A DNA stretch of 64,000 nt from Acidobacterium sp. S8 (GCF_009765985.1 NZ_LMUM01000037.1:132113-196112), one strand, 5' to 3'. Positions 1 through 8,531 are shown, numbered from the stretch's first letter. Notes: generated by a model not told the origin, from the letters alone. Made by a program: numbers and translations.

Positions 1-696
1 GTCGGGCACGGCGCAGTTCTTGGCCAGAATGTCTCCGTCGGCGCGTATGCGGTCATCGAAGAAGACGCAAATATAGGCGTCGGAACGAGGATCGGCCCCG
101 GCTGCGTGATTGGCAGAAATGCGCGAATCGGACAGGAGTGCCGCATCTATCCGCGTGTCGTGCTCTATCCCGGTGTGACATTAGGCGATCGCGTCGTAGT
201 GCATGCCGGAGCTGTTCTCGGCGGCGATGGTTTCGGCTATGTTCGTGACGCCGCCAGCGGCGAATACCTGCAATTTCCTCAACAGGGCGTCTTGATCATC
301 GAAGACGACGTAGAGATTGGCGCGAATACCACAGTCGATCGCGGCGCGCTCGCAGAGACCCGTATCGCTCGCGGCGTGAAGCTCGATAACCTCGTTCACG
401 TCGGCCACAATGTCAGCATCGGGAAAAATGTCGTCATTGCCGCACAGACCGGCGTCTCCGGCAGCAGCGTGATAGGAGATGACGCCATCGTCGGCGGCCA
501 GGTTGGTATCGCGGATCACGTTGAGATTGGCGAAAAGGTGATTCTTGGGGCGCAGGCGGGCATCCCGTCCCGGAAGAAAATTCGCGGTCCCGGCATCGTC
601 TTCTGGGGCACACCGGCGCGTCCGATCAAGGACTACCTCAAAGAACTGGCTGCTCTCTCGCGGCTGACCCGCGCATCGAAACGGAAAGAGGATTAA
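1..696 (+). CDS. lpxD: UDP-3-O-acylglucosamine N-acyltransferase LpxD, 5' end cut off
   Basis: The reading frame is open from the left edge and ends with TAA at 694-696; 231 codons are visible. LpxD adds the second 3-hydroxyacyl chain to UDP-3-O-acylglucosamine in lipid A synthesis, in the cytoplasm. Almost the whole visible part is hexapeptide repeat (left-handed beta helix) with recurring I/V-G-x-x motifs. The family core NTTVDRGAL and the VHVGHN motif, which carries the catalytic His (bases about 397-408), are present. The family is about 340 residues long, so roughly the first 110, including the uridine-binding N-terminal domain, lie outside the window. The C-terminal PARPIKDYLKELAALSRL helix is typical of LpxD. 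It is followed after 3 nt by the next gene, so both are probably in one transcript. Confidence 0.95.
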   Translation, partial: VGHGAVLGQNVSVGAYAVIEEDANIGVGTRIGPGCVIGRNARIGQECRIYPRVVLYPGVTLGDRVVVHAGAVLGGDGFGYVRDAASGEYLQFPQQGVLIIEDDVEIGANTTVDRGALAETRIARGVKLDNLVHVGHNVSIGKNVVIAAQTGVSGSSVIGDDAIVGGQVGIADHVEIGEKVILGAQAGIPSRKKIRGPGIVFWGTPARPIKDYLKELAALSRLTRASKRKED

Positions 697-699
697 GCC

Positions 700-1320
700 G
701 TGGCCGTCGTCGTTATCGGTGGGCATTCGCGAAACATCGGCAAGACCTCTGTTGTAGCGGGCCTGATTGCACGCCTGTCGCAGTACCGCTGGACCGCCTT
801 CAAAATTACCCAATATGGCCACGGCTTTTGCACGGCCAATGGTGAACCCTGCGATTGCCAGACGGACGACCATACGCTCGCCGTCAGTGAAGAGAGAAGC
901 CGAGAGAGCGGAACCGATACCGCCCGCTTTCTGGCTGCTGGCGCCGCGCGCTCCATCTGGGTGCGGACGCGCACCGGCATGCTGGCCGAAGCTATGCCGC
1001 GTATTCGCAAAGAGCTAGCCGCTGCAGAGAACGCGATCATCGAATCGAACAGCATCCTGCAATTCGTGCGTCCGGATCTCTACCTGACAGTCCTCGACGC
1101 AGGCACGGCCGATTTCAAGGATTCGGCACGACTTTTTCTTGACCGGGCGGACGCAGTGCTGGTGCGAGCAGCCACTTCAGAGCTTCTTCCTCAGTGGCAG
1201 AAAGTTTCCCTCAAGCTCATTGAAAACAAGCCGCAGTTTGTGATCGCTCCGCCGGACTACATGAGCGATGAAGTGACTCACTTCGTTGCCCACCGCCTTG
1301 AGCCGCTGACCCACGCCTGA
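700..1320 (+). CDS. P-loop NTPase-like protein (MobB/BioD-like N-terminus), function unknown
   Basis: 206 residues. The GTG start at 700 follows the lpxD stop by 3 nt and has the purine-rich site AGAGGA just upstream. Residues 3-17 form a hydrophobic strand followed by GGHSRNIGKTS, a Walker A-like loop that departs slightly from the canonical GxxxxGKT spacing (the first Gly is one residue further away). The arrangement resembles MobB and dethiobiotin synthetase-type P-loop proteins. A CDCQ motif lies near residue 47 and a strand containing IESNSILQF near residue 113 could form the Walker B region. No specific substrate can be read. Its position between lpxD and mazG suggests cotranscription but does not reveal its role. 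Assignment as a nucleotide-binding protein is likely; the family is uncertain. Confidence 0.7.
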   Translation: MAVVVIGGHSRNIGKTSVVAGLIARLSQYRWTAFKITQYGHGFCTANGEPCDCQTDDHTLAVSEERSRESGTDTARFLAAGAARSIWVRTRTGMLAEAMPRIRKELAAAENAIIESNSILQFVRPDLYLTVLDAGTADFKDSARLFLDRADAVLVRAATSELLPQWQKVSLKLIENKPQFVIAPPDYMSDEVTHFVAHRLEPLTHA

Positions 1321-1341
1321 GGCAGTCGCATCGGTTAAAGT

Positions 1342-2202
1342 ATGGGTATGCCCTCAGAGCAGAATGCAGGCGGCAGCTTTGCCGAAGCTGTGGCCATCAT
1401 GGCCCGCTTGCGCGCACCCGGCGGATGTCCGTGGGACCGTGAACAGACCTTCGATTCCATTCGCAAATACACCCTCGAAGAGACCTATGAGGTCTTCGAC
1501 GCCATCGAGCGCCGCGACTGGTCTGGCTTGAAAGATGAGCTTGGCGATCTGCTTCTGCAGGTGCTTTTTTATTCCGAAATGGCATCAGAAGCAGGCGATT
1601 TCACCATCTCCGACGTCGTTGAGGGATTGAACCGCAAGCTGATCCGCCGCCATCCCCACGTCTTCGGAGACGAAGCTGCCGCTGCTGCGGGCAACGCTGC
1701 GCAGGGATTGCAGACGGAGGGAATCGACTCGCGGCAAGTTCTCCGCAATTGGGAAGAAATCAAGCAATTAGAGAAAATAGCTAATGTAAAAGTTGAAGAA
1801 GCAGCGGGGCGGCTCGATGGCGTTCCTCGCTCCTTTCCTGCCTTGATGGAAGCGACCAAGCTCGGCTCCAAGGCGGCGAAGGCAGGCTTTGACTGGCCGG
1901 ATGTAACCGGACTTTTCGACAAGCTGCAGGAGGAGATTGGCGAAATCCATGCTGAGTTAACTGCTGCGGAAAAGGACGAAAAAGCCATCGCTGCAGAGAT
2001 CGGCGACTTGCTTTTCACTGCCGTGAACTTAGCCCGTCACCTTCATGTCGATCCCGAGTTCGCGCTGCGGGAGACGAATGCAAAGTTTCGCCGTCGTTTC
2101 GCGGCTATGGAATCGGCCAGCGAGAAATCATTGGAAGAGCTATCCCCGGAGGCTTTGGAAAAGCTGTGGAAAGAAGCCAAGGACCAAGAGAACAGTAAGT
2201 GA
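1342..2202 (+). CDS. mazG: Nucleoside triphosphate pyrophosphohydrolase MazG
   Basis: 286 residues, the usual length of the two-domain MazG. It hydrolyses (d)NTPs to NMP and pyrophosphate in the cytoplasm, cleaning the nucleotide pool. The first MazG domain has the signature GGCPWDREQT near residue 27, then EETYEV and DELGDLLLQV, which carry the Mg2+-binding acidic residues. The second domain near residues 195-240 repeats the pattern with EEIGEIHAE and EIGDLLFTAVN. ATG codons at 1342 and 1348 are both possible starts; no strong ribosome site separates them. The stop TGA at 2200-2202 overlaps the start of the next gene, which indicates translational coupling. Confidence 0.95.
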   Translation: MGMPSEQNAGGSFAEAVAIMARLRAPGGCPWDREQTFDSIRKYTLEETYEVFDAIERRDWSGLKDELGDLLLQVLFYSEMASEAGDFTISDVVEGLNRKLIRRHPHVFGDEAAAAAGNAAQGLQTEGIDSRQVLRNWEEIKQLEKIANVKVEEAAGRLDGVPRSFPALMEATKLGSKAAKAGFDWPDVTGLFDKLQEEIGEIHAELTAAEKDEKAIAAEIGDLLFTAVNLARHLHVDPEFALRETNAKFRRRFAAMESASEKSLEELSPEALEKLWKEAKDQENSK

Positions 2203-3050
2203 TGAATCTGACCTATACCACTCCGCAGGGGCATTCCATTGTGATCCGCTCCTGCAAGGGCTTTGAAGAACTCGATGCCTGTGTTCAGCTCCAGATCGCA
2301 GTATGGGGATATTCCGACGGCGACGTGATTCCGCGACGCGTCTTTACCGTCACTCAAAAAATCGGCGGCCAGGTGCTGGGAGCTTTCGACGTGACCGGCG
2401 GAGTATCCGATACGTACGAAAAACTCGTTGGCTTCGCCATGGCTTTGCCGGCTGTCCGCCCGCAGGTCGAGCCCCAGGCAGGCCCGGACCCGTATCTGCA
2501 CTCCCACATGCTGGCCGTTCTTCCCGAGTATCGCAACTCCGGCATTGGCCGGCGGCTGAAACTGGCCCAGCGCGACGACGCTATTGCCCGGGGTTTCCGC
2601 CTGATGGAGTGGACCTTCGATCCGCTGGAGATTAAAAATTCTTTCCTCAATATCCACAGGCTGGGCGTGATCGTTCGCAGGTACACTCCGGACTTTTATG
2701 GTGTATCCTCTTCTCGTCTGCAAGGAGGATTGCCTACAGACCGTTTGCATGCCGAGTGGTGGATGCAGTCGGAGCACGTCCAGGCAATCCTGTCTGGCGT
2801 TTCTCGTTCTACGCTCCCGGCTCCGCAGACAGTTTCTGAGACAATTGTTGAAACGATCATTGTGCCCCGCGAGATCGCCAGATGGAAGGCATCCGAGGAA
2901 GAACAGGGGCGGGCGTTCGCAGTGCAGGCAGATAATCGCGAGCGCTTTCAGAAAGCATTTGCGCGCAGGCTGGCCGTCATCGGCTTCAGAACGGACGCGG
3001 AAGGCAACGGAATTTTTGAGCTCGGACATTGGCATGAGCCCAAGTTTTAG
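2202..3050 (+). CDS. GNAT-family acetyltransferase-like protein (COG3375 type)
   Basis: 282 residues from ATG 2202, whose A is the last base of the mazG stop (a TGATG overlap); an in-frame GTG at 2199 is also possible. The N-terminal half has the GNAT fold, with the acyl-CoA-binding loop around YRNSGIGRRLKLAQRDDA (residues about 108-125) followed by a family block containing MEWTFDPLEIKN. This is the GNAT group repeatedly found beside MenC-like racemases. The menC-type gene starts 17 nt downstream. In Geobacillus a succinyltransferase of the GNAT superfamily works with an N-succinylamino acid racemase, and that pairing is the best functional hint here. The acyl donor and acceptor cannot be read from sequence alone. 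Confidence 0.8.
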   Translation: MNLTYTTPQGHSIVIRSCKGFEELDACVQLQIAVWGYSDGDVIPRRVFTVTQKIGGQVLGAFDVTGGVSDTYEKLVGFAMALPAVRPQVEPQAGPDPYLHSHMLAVLPEYRNSGIGRRLKLAQRDDAIARGFRLMEWTFDPLEIKNSFLNIHRLGVIVRRYTPDFYGVSSSRLQGGLPTDRLHAEWWMQSEHVQAILSGVSRSTLPAPQTVSETIVETIIVPREIARWKASEEEQGRAFAVQADNRERFQKAFARRLAVIGFRTDAEGNGIFELGHWHEPKF

Positions 3051-3067
3051 GAACAAGAGAGTAACGC

Positions 3068-4189
3068 ATGAAAATTGAAGCCATCACACTTCGTGAGATC
3101 CGCATGCCGCTGGTCAAGCCATTTCAGACCAGCTTCGGCACAACGACCGACCGGCGCATCCTGCTGGTTGAGATCAAAGGCGAAGGCTTAACCGGATGGG
3201 GGGAGTGCGTCGCAGGCGAACATCCTTACTTCAGCGACGAAACCATTGACACCGCCTGGATCGTCTCCCTGCAGGAACTCGTACCGGCTCTTGCCAATGG
3301 CGATCCGGAGCACGGTGGAAAATGTCCGACAATCTTTCGCCAAGTACGGGGTCATCGTATGGCCAAGGCCGCGCTTGAAAACGCGGTCTGGGATCTGGAA
3401 GCGCAAATGCGCGGCATTGCGCTATCGGAGCTGCTGGGCGGCATCCGGGAAACCATCCCCTGCGGCGTCTCGATCGGTATTCAGCCCACTCTTGAGGGAC
3501 AGCTTGCCGAGGTCGAGAGGGAAGTCGAGGCGGGATATCAACGCATTAAGCTGAAATGCAAACCAGGCTGGGATATCCGTGTCTTCGAAGCGGTGCGTAA
3601 TCGCTGGCCGGATATTATGCTGAGCTGCGATGCAAACTCCGCGTATCGCATGAATGATATCGAGCATCTCGTTGATTTCGAAAAATTTAACTTGCTCATG
3701 ATTGAGCAGCCGCTGTGGTCCGACGATTTTTATTTTCATTCATTGCTGCAAAAGCGCTTGAAGACGGCCATCTGCCTTGATGAATCGATCCGGAATCGCC
3801 GCGATGCGCTGGCCGCGATCGAGATGGAGTCCTGCCGCATCATCAATATCAAGAATGGTCGGGTCGGCGGCTTCAGTGAGGCGATTGCTGTGCATAATGC
3901 GGCACAGGAACGTGGCATCCCGGTCTGGTGTGGCGGGATGCTGGAAACGGGTATCGGACGCGCACACAATATTGCCCTGTCATCGCTTGAAAACTTCTCG
4001 CTGCCGGGAGATGTTTCCGCTTCCAAGCGCTATTGGAAAGAAGACATCATCGAGCCGGAAGTGACTGTCTCAACAGAAGGCGAGATCACCGTGCCGCAGG
4101 GCGTCGGCAGGGGTTTTGAAGTACGCGAAGACCTGATCGAAAAACTTACCGTGCGCAAGGAAGAAGTTCGAGCACTGGCGTTGGCCTGA
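3068..4189 (+). CDS. menC: o-Succinylbenzoate synthase / N-acylamino acid racemase family enzyme
   Basis: 373 residues, enolase superfamily, start ATG 3068 after AAGAGAG. All active-site residues of the muconate-lactonising subgroup are visible: the KLK acid/base pair (Lys161, Lys163), metal ligands Asp188 (SCDAN), Glu213 (IEQP) and Asp238 (LDES), and the opposing base Lys262 (IKNGRVGG). The sequence is of the bacterial MenC type 2/NSAR group, whose members make o-succinylbenzoate for menaquinone, racemise N-succinyl amino acids, or both. No other men gene lies nearby and the partner is a GNAT transferase, so a racemase role is at least as likely as menaquinone synthesis. The symbol reflects family membership, not proven activity. 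Confidence 0.9.
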   Translation: MKIEAITLREIRMPLVKPFQTSFGTTTDRRILLVEIKGEGLTGWGECVAGEHPYFSDETIDTAWIVSLQELVPALANGDPEHGGKCPTIFRQVRGHRMAKAALENAVWDLEAQMRGIALSELLGGIRETIPCGVSIGIQPTLEGQLAEVEREVEAGYQRIKLKCKPGWDIRVFEAVRNRWPDIMLSCDANSAYRMNDIEHLVDFEKFNLLMIEQPLWSDDFYFHSLLQKRLKTAICLDESIRNRRDALAAIEMESCRIINIKNGRVGGFSEAIAVHNAAQERGIPVWCGGMLETGIGRAHNIALSSLENFSLPGDVSASKRYWKEDIIEPEVTVSTEGEITVPQGVGRGFEVREDLIEKLTVRKEEVRALALA

Positions 4190-4325
4190 GGCTTCCGCGG
4201 AACAGAAATCATTATTACTGCGTACTTTCGATGTGGCGGACAAATGTCCGCCACTTTGTGCGTGGACGCGCGTCTTATCAGGAAGATGCTCTTGAGGAGC
4301 ATCCAAAGGAATTGAGGTAATTGCA

Positions 4326-5081
4326 ATGACTCCGCAGGAAAGCTCAATGTTGCAGGATTTGATCCGCAAAGTGCAGGAAACACAACTTACAGAAAAAGAT
4401 CCGGAAGCTGAACGGCTGTTATTTCAGACTTTAGGGCAGGACCCAGACGCGATTTACAAGCTGGCGCAAACTGTACTGGTGCAGAACCTGGCGCTGAATC
4501 AAGCGCGCGCCCAGATGCAGCAGCTACAGCAGCAGGCACAGCAGCCTCCTCACACGACCAGTTTTCTTGGTGGCCTGCTCGGCCATCGTGATCCCGTGCC
4601 TCCTGCCCAGCCTCAGTATCAACCTGTGCCAACATACGAAGCGCCGCAGTATGCCCCAGCGCCGACTTATTCGCCGCAGCCCAGCGCTACGGGAAACTTC
4701 CTGCGTAGTGCCGCCACGACAGCGGCAGGGGTCGCCGCGGGCGCTCTTGCTTTTGAGGGTATCGAATCCCTCATACACGGCCATGGCGGAGGATGGGGTG
4801 GCGGGGGATATGGCTCCGGATTCGGTGCTCCGCCGGTCGAGGAAACCGTCATCAATAATTACTACGACGACCAGTCTCAGCCCGGAGGCGGCTTCGCAGA
4901 ACACCGTGAGCATGAAGCGTCTTACGATGAGCGCCCCGGTAGCGACGCTGGTCTGCAGGATGCCAGCTATCAGCCCGACACCGATCCAACTTCTCTGGAC
5001 GACACGCAGGCAGACGATTTCGGCAGCGGTGATGATTTCAGCAGTGATCTCGGCGGAGGCGACGACAGTAATTTCGCGTGA
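4326..5081 (+). CDS. DUF2076 domain protein with low-complexity C-terminus
   Basis: 251 residues, start ATG 4326 with GAGGT 10 nt upstream. Residues 1-75 match the DUF2076 pattern: MTPQESSMLQDLIRKV, then KDPEAERLL, then QTVLVQNLALNQARAQ, ending in a Gln-rich coiled-coil segment. A Pro/Tyr/Gln-rich linker follows (residues about 90-125), then an Ala/Gly helix that could enter the membrane (residues 126-146), a Gly/His-rich loop containing GHGGGWGGGGYGSG, and an acidic Asp/Ser-rich tail. DUF2076 proteins have been called periplasmic ligand-binding sensor proteins, but no biochemical function is established. A rho-independent terminator follows the gene directly. Confidence 0.8.
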   Translation: MTPQESSMLQDLIRKVQETQLTEKDPEAERLLFQTLGQDPDAIYKLAQTVLVQNLALNQARAQMQQLQQQAQQPPHTTSFLGGLLGHRDPVPPAQPQYQPVPTYEAPQYAPAPTYSPQPSATGNFLRSAATTAAGVAAGALAFEGIESLIHGHGGGWGGGGYGSGFGAPPVEETVINNYYDDQSQPGGGFAEHREHEASYDERPGSDAGLQDASYQPDTDPTSLDDTQADDFGSGDDFSSDLGGGDDSNFA

Positions 5082-5110
5082 TAACCGCGATGAGAGTATT
5101 GCGCAATTAA

Positions 5111-5138
5111 AAAAGCTCCAGCCTTAGCCGGAGCTTTT
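5111..5138 (+). terminator. Intrinsic terminator after the DUF2076 gene
   Basis: A nine-base-pair stem AAAAGCTCC/GGAGCTTTT encloses a 10-nt loop, 30 nt after the stop codon. The A-run and T-run on the two sides make it usable in both directions, so it can also end the convergent gene that stops at 5192. Confidence 0.85.
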
Positions 5139-5191
5139 GCATTAGTGAATAGTGAATGATGCTCCAAAAGAGATGCTCTGTTAACGAGAGG

Positions 5192-6103
5192 CTACCTGGC
5201 GGCTACGCGTCCGTTCCCGTCGCTTAACAGCATCTTGATCGCTTCCTGATATCCCATCTGCGCCGGAACCGGCTCGAAGTGGGAGGCGTCTTCGGTTGTC
5301 TGGAAACTCAGCGTTTTAATCATCAATGCCTTGCCGGTCAGGTTCAGCTTCATGTGTGTGGTCTCCCAATGGTGATCGCCCACGTCGGCCTGTTCCACCA
5401 GGATGCTGCCACCCTTGTAGAGCCGCCCCAGGATGCCCCAGCCAAATTCAACATCGGCAATGAGGTGAGCGTCGAGCTTCACCATGCGCTCCTGACCTTT
5501 ATCGATCCAGAGTTCGCCAGCCATGCCGGCGTAAACCTGTGCTTCGCGGTCCGGTGGGGTGAAGTTAGGGTTCGGCTGAAAGCTTAACCGGTAGCACTGA
5601 CCATTCGGGCCATCGACCATGCCCTCGTATTTATAAGCGAAAGCGTCTGGCAGTAAGCGGATCATCTTGTTGGCGCGATCGCTGTCTTCCTGCTCCCGCT
5701 TGCGGCGGTGCTCCTGCACTTCCGGGTGCGCGGCCAGATTGTTCAGCCGGTCCAACTCCGCCTGTTGCACGTCAGCATCCAGCGGCTTGTCATCGATGGC
5801 AATGAGGCGGGCAACATCGCCGTCCTTGGTCTCGACAATCTCCTTGGTCGTGATCTTTCCGTCATCGATCTTGTGCAACTGGTAGCGGTAAGGGTGGCCG
5901 CCGTTGGACGAGTGCAGCTCATTTTGCGAAGCGCGGCGCACGAGCGGAACTGGATCATGTTCTACGTCCTGCGCCCGTGCGGCAGAGCCCAGCGGCTGAA
6001 GAGCAGCAAGCACAGCTATCAAAACCGCAATCGTCGCTCCACTGGGCCGGAGACCACGACAGGCACCTCGTGGTCCATCCTGCAAACTACGTTCTTCTAT
6101 CAT
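5192..6103 (-). CDS. Secreted protein of unknown function (possible LolA/LppX-fold)
   Basis: 303 residues from ATG 6103; a TTG at 6118 in the same frame would add five residues. The N-terminus is a long positively charged region, then a hydrophobic segment (ATIAVLIAVLAALQPLG) and an ARA-QD signal-peptidase-like site near residues 42-45, so the protein is exported. The mature part is charged and has alternating strands with motifs such as YKYEGMVDGPNGQCYRLSF and AGELWIDKGQERMVKLDA. That pattern is like outer-membrane lipoprotein-sorting proteins, which measure lipid in a beta half-barrel. The similarity is by eye only. The gene is transcribed towards the shared terminator at 5111-5138 and diverges from the bactofilin gene. 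Confidence 0.65.
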   Translation of the reverse strand: MIEERSLQDGPRGACRGLRPSGATIAVLIAVLAALQPLGSAARAQDVEHDPVPLVRRASQNELHSSNGGHPYRYQLHKIDDGKITTKEIVETKDGDVARLIAIDDKPLDADVQQAELDRLNNLAAHPEVQEHRRKREQEDSDRANKMIRLLPDAFAYKYEGMVDGPNGQCYRLSFQPNPNFTPPDREAQVYAGMAGELWIDKGQERMVKLDAHLIADVEFGWGILGRLYKGGSILVEQADVGDHHWETTHMKLNLTGKALMIKTLSFQTTEDASHFEPVPAQMGYQEAIKMLLSDGNGRVAAR

Positions 6104-6292
6104 CACTGCATCTTTCAATAAGCCTGAGCCGTTAGACGCCGAACGGCAACGAGAAGTTTTCCCGAATCAACAGCTTCAGAACCGTTTCGGAACTCAGAGT
6201 GTACGCCAAAACAGTGGCGGTGGTTGCACCGTGAAAGTTCCTTGCGTATAGTCGTGGCAACGTCCCAGTTACGATTCTCAGGAGAAATATAC

Positions 6293-6718
6293 ATGGCTGC
6301 AGGCGACGGCACGACTGCCACGATCGGCAAGTCAGTTCAGATACGCGGCGAGGTTAAAGGAAACGAAGACCTTCTTGTCGATGGCTTGGTGGAGGGTACC
6401 ATCACCTTGAGCGAGAGCCGGTTAAGCATCGGCGCAAATGCTCACGTAAAAGCCAATGTTGCGGCCCGTGACGTAGTAGTTGTGGGCACGCTGAATGGCG
6501 ATATCAGCGCGACGGGACGGGTAGAGTTGCGCTCCGGATGCCATGTTACTGGTGACATTCGCGCGGGACGCCTGTCAATTGAGGAGAACGCAATTTTCTC
6601 TGGCAAGGTAGACTTAGTGCAGTCATCAGGATCGGCGGAGAAGGGCTCGGCTGCGGCAGCGCCTTCATCGACGGCTTCAGCTGACAAGCCAGGCGCGCTT
6701 TTTGGTGCTGCAAAATAA
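6293..6718 (+). CDS. Bactofilin (polymer-forming cytoskeletal protein)
   Basis: 141 residues. ATG 6293 is chosen because GGAGA lies 8 nt upstream; the frame is open further upstream but only from a TTG without a ribosome site. The sequence shows the bactofilin (DUF583) core: IGKSVQIRGEVKGNEDLLVDGLVEGTI followed by short right-handed beta-helix turns with regular Gly/Asn, then a Ser/Ala/Pro-rich tail. The quoted core spans two parts around residues 13-40. Bactofilins polymerise without nucleotide and position peptidoglycan or chromosome-associated proteins. The methyltransferase-like gene starts 57 nt downstream on the same strand. Confidence 0.92.
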   Translation: MAAGDGTTATIGKSVQIRGEVKGNEDLLVDGLVEGTITLSESRLSIGANAHVKANVAARDVVVVGTLNGDISATGRVELRSGCHVTGDIRAGRLSIEENAIFSGKVDLVQSSGSAEKGSAAAAPSSTASADKPGALFGAAK

Positions 6719-6775
6719 GCCTGTTTTAAGCGCATGAACTCGATCTGTGGTGACGAAATTGCTTAAAGGCATGAG

Positions 6776-7435
6776 ATGAGCGTGCTGCGTAGCCTATTCA
6801 GCCGCGGTCAGACAGAGGAGCAAGGGCAGAAACCCACTTTGCTTTCCGGACCGCGTATGCCCCGCCATTCCAGCGGGTGGTCAGCCTTGCAGCAACATCT
6901 GAAGGCAGAGTCCTCTTTGCGCGTACTGGATATCGGGCCCACCTCGCCTTCCAATATCAACCATCTCACCAGCATGGGTCATAGCGTCTGGATGGCGGAT
7001 GTCGTCCACGAGGCTTTGAAGGGTGGATGGGAAACACCAGCGGAAGAAGGCGGTGAGCCAGGATTCGACCTGGATGGCTTCTTCGAGCAGAACCTTAATT
7101 TCAGCGGCCGCGAATTCGATGTCGTGCTGCTGTGGACGACTCTTGATTACGTGCCCGACGGACTGATTGCACCGCTCATCGAGAGGCTTCACCGGTCCCT
7201 GGTAGCGGGTGGACGTGTGCTGGCGCTCTTTCATACGAAACCGAGCGGCCCCGAGACAGCCTTCTGCCGGTATCACCTTACCGAAGGCGATACCATCGAG
7301 ATGCAGGAGAGCGCTCCGTTCCCGGTGAGGCGCGTCTATACCAATCGGAACATCGAGAAGCTTTTTACCGCCTTCAGCAATTACCGCTTCTTTCTGGCTA
7401 AAGACAATCTCTACGAAGTCATCATCACGCGCTGA
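6776..7435 (+). CDS. SAM-dependent methyltransferase-like protein
   Basis: 219 residues, ATG 6776 with AAAGG about 10 nt upstream; ATG 6771 is out of frame. Residues 48-56 (LRVLDIGPT) sit where class I methyltransferases have the Gly-rich motif I, but the loop reads DIGPTSPS rather than DxGxGxG. FDVVLLWTTLDYVPD (residues about 114-128) is a recognisable motif IV/post-IV, followed by LVAGGRVLALFH, the usual strand after motif V. A SAM-binding fold is probable; the weak motif I leaves catalysis open. It follows the bactofilin gene and its 3' end overlaps the convergent radical SAM gene by 11 nt. Confidence 0.7.
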   Translation: MSVLRSLFSRGQTEEQGQKPTLLSGPRMPRHSSGWSALQQHLKAESSLRVLDIGPTSPSNINHLTSMGHSVWMADVVHEALKGGWETPAEEGGEPGFDLDGFFEQNLNFSGREFDVVLLWTTLDYVPDGLIAPLIERLHRSLVAGGRVLALFHTKPSGPETAFCRYHLTEGDTIEMQESAPFPVRRVYTNRNIEKLFTAFSNYRFFLAKDNLYEVIITR

Positions 7436-8531
7436 ATCGGCGCCTTATGTTTTCGGCACGGGCAGGCTTCCACATTCTGACGGGCTCTGGCCAGAGTGAC
7501 TGCTGGACCGGCCTGGTATCCCGCGGAATTCTCTCTGAAGGGATCCATTCACTCGCTCTGTTGCCGAGCCCGTATTTTTTTACGGCGGCGGCGAGCAGAT
7601 CGGAAATGCGCTTCTGATAAGCCTTGGAAACAAAGGCATCTTCGCCATACCGCTTCTCGTAGGAAGCCTCAAGCGCGGGAAAATGCTCACGCACAAAGCT
7701 TAAAAACGTCTCCTTCGAGCACGGTTTCAGGAAAAGGGGATTGGCAGCGAGAAAATTCGCATCGGTTGCGCGAGCGCGTTTTGCCATGGAGTCAAAAGCC
7801 GCTGGCGTGTCGGTGATGCCGGGCATAATCGGGCAGCATAAAATTCCCGTTCGCAGGCCCTCCGCACGAAGCGCAGCTACTGTTTTGAAGCGCAGATCAG
7901 GCCGCGGAGCCCGCGGCTCAAGGATGCGAGCCAGCTCGGTGTCAGGGGTCGTAATGGTGATATGCAGCACGAGCCGGTTACGCTCGGCGATCTTCTTCAG
8001 CAAGTCGAGGTCTCGCAAAATCAGCGTCGATTTCGTCACAATGCCCAAATGCAGCCCGCGACATTCGGCGAAGACCTCCAGCAGGCTGCGTGTCACCCTG
8101 GCACGGCGCTCAATCGGCTGATAGGGATCGGTAGCGGTTCCGATGGCGATGAGCTCGTTGGCATGCATCTTTCTTAGTTCCTGACGCAGTAGCCATGCTG
8201 CATTCTGCTTGATAAAAATGTGCCGCTCGAAAAGCTGAGGATCGCGTAGCTCCATAAATTCATGCGTGTAGCGCGCATAGCAGTAGCGGCAGGCGAATTC
8301 GCATCCGCGATAAGGATTGATACTTTTTCCGAAGGGCAATCCGCGTTTAGAGACAGAGGTGTTTAGAATCGACCGCACTGCGAGCGCGCTGTACTGCGTC
8401 AGGTGACCGGTATTCGTGACCTCAGCATGGCTTGCGAGGCGGGCAATGCCGACTAGCCCCGGGTGGGCGTCTTCTTCAGTAAAGAGGGAACCCGATCTCT
8501 CTATTTTCGCCTTTTCTTCGCTCATGGCCAC
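7425..8531 (-). CDS. Radical SAM protein of the PA0069/Rv2578c (SplB-like) family
   Basis: 368 residues from GTG 8531; ATG 8525 is two codons in and equally possible. The [4Fe-4S] site is the CX3CX2C form characteristic of this family: Cys77, Cys81 and Cys84 in RGCEFACRYCYARY. The TIM-barrel that follows has GTATDPYQPIERRARVTR and IVTKSTLILRDLDLL, as in spore photoproduct lyase-like proteins. The family is widespread in non-sporulating bacteria; its substrate is unknown to me, so no gene name is given. The final residues overlap the convergent methyltransferase-like gene. Confidence 0.9.
   Translation of the reverse strand: MAMSEEKAKIERSGSLFTEEDAHPGLVGIARLASHAEVTNTGHLTQYSALAVRSILNTSVSKRGLPFGKSINPYRGCEFACRYCYARYTHEFMELRDPQLFERHIFIKQNAAWLLRQELRKMHANELIAIGTATDPYQPIERRARVTRSLLEVFAECRGLHLGIVTKSTLILRDLDLLKKIAERNRLVLHITITTPDTELARILEPRAPRPDLRFKTVAALRAEGLRTGILCCPIMPGITDTPAAFDSMAKRARATDANFLAANPLFLKPCSKETFLSFVREHFPALEASYEKRYGEDAFVSKAYQKRISDLLAAAVKKYGLGNRASEWIPSERIPRDTRPVQQSLWPEPVRMWKPARAENIRRRFSA

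Noticed and set aside
181-873. 230-codon open frame on the minus strand
   Set aside because: Opposite lpxD and the P-loop gene; antisense artefact.
2043-3056. 337-codon open frame on the minus strand
   Set aside because: It lies opposite the well-supported mazG end and GNAT gene and has no family motif; a shadow of coding DNA.
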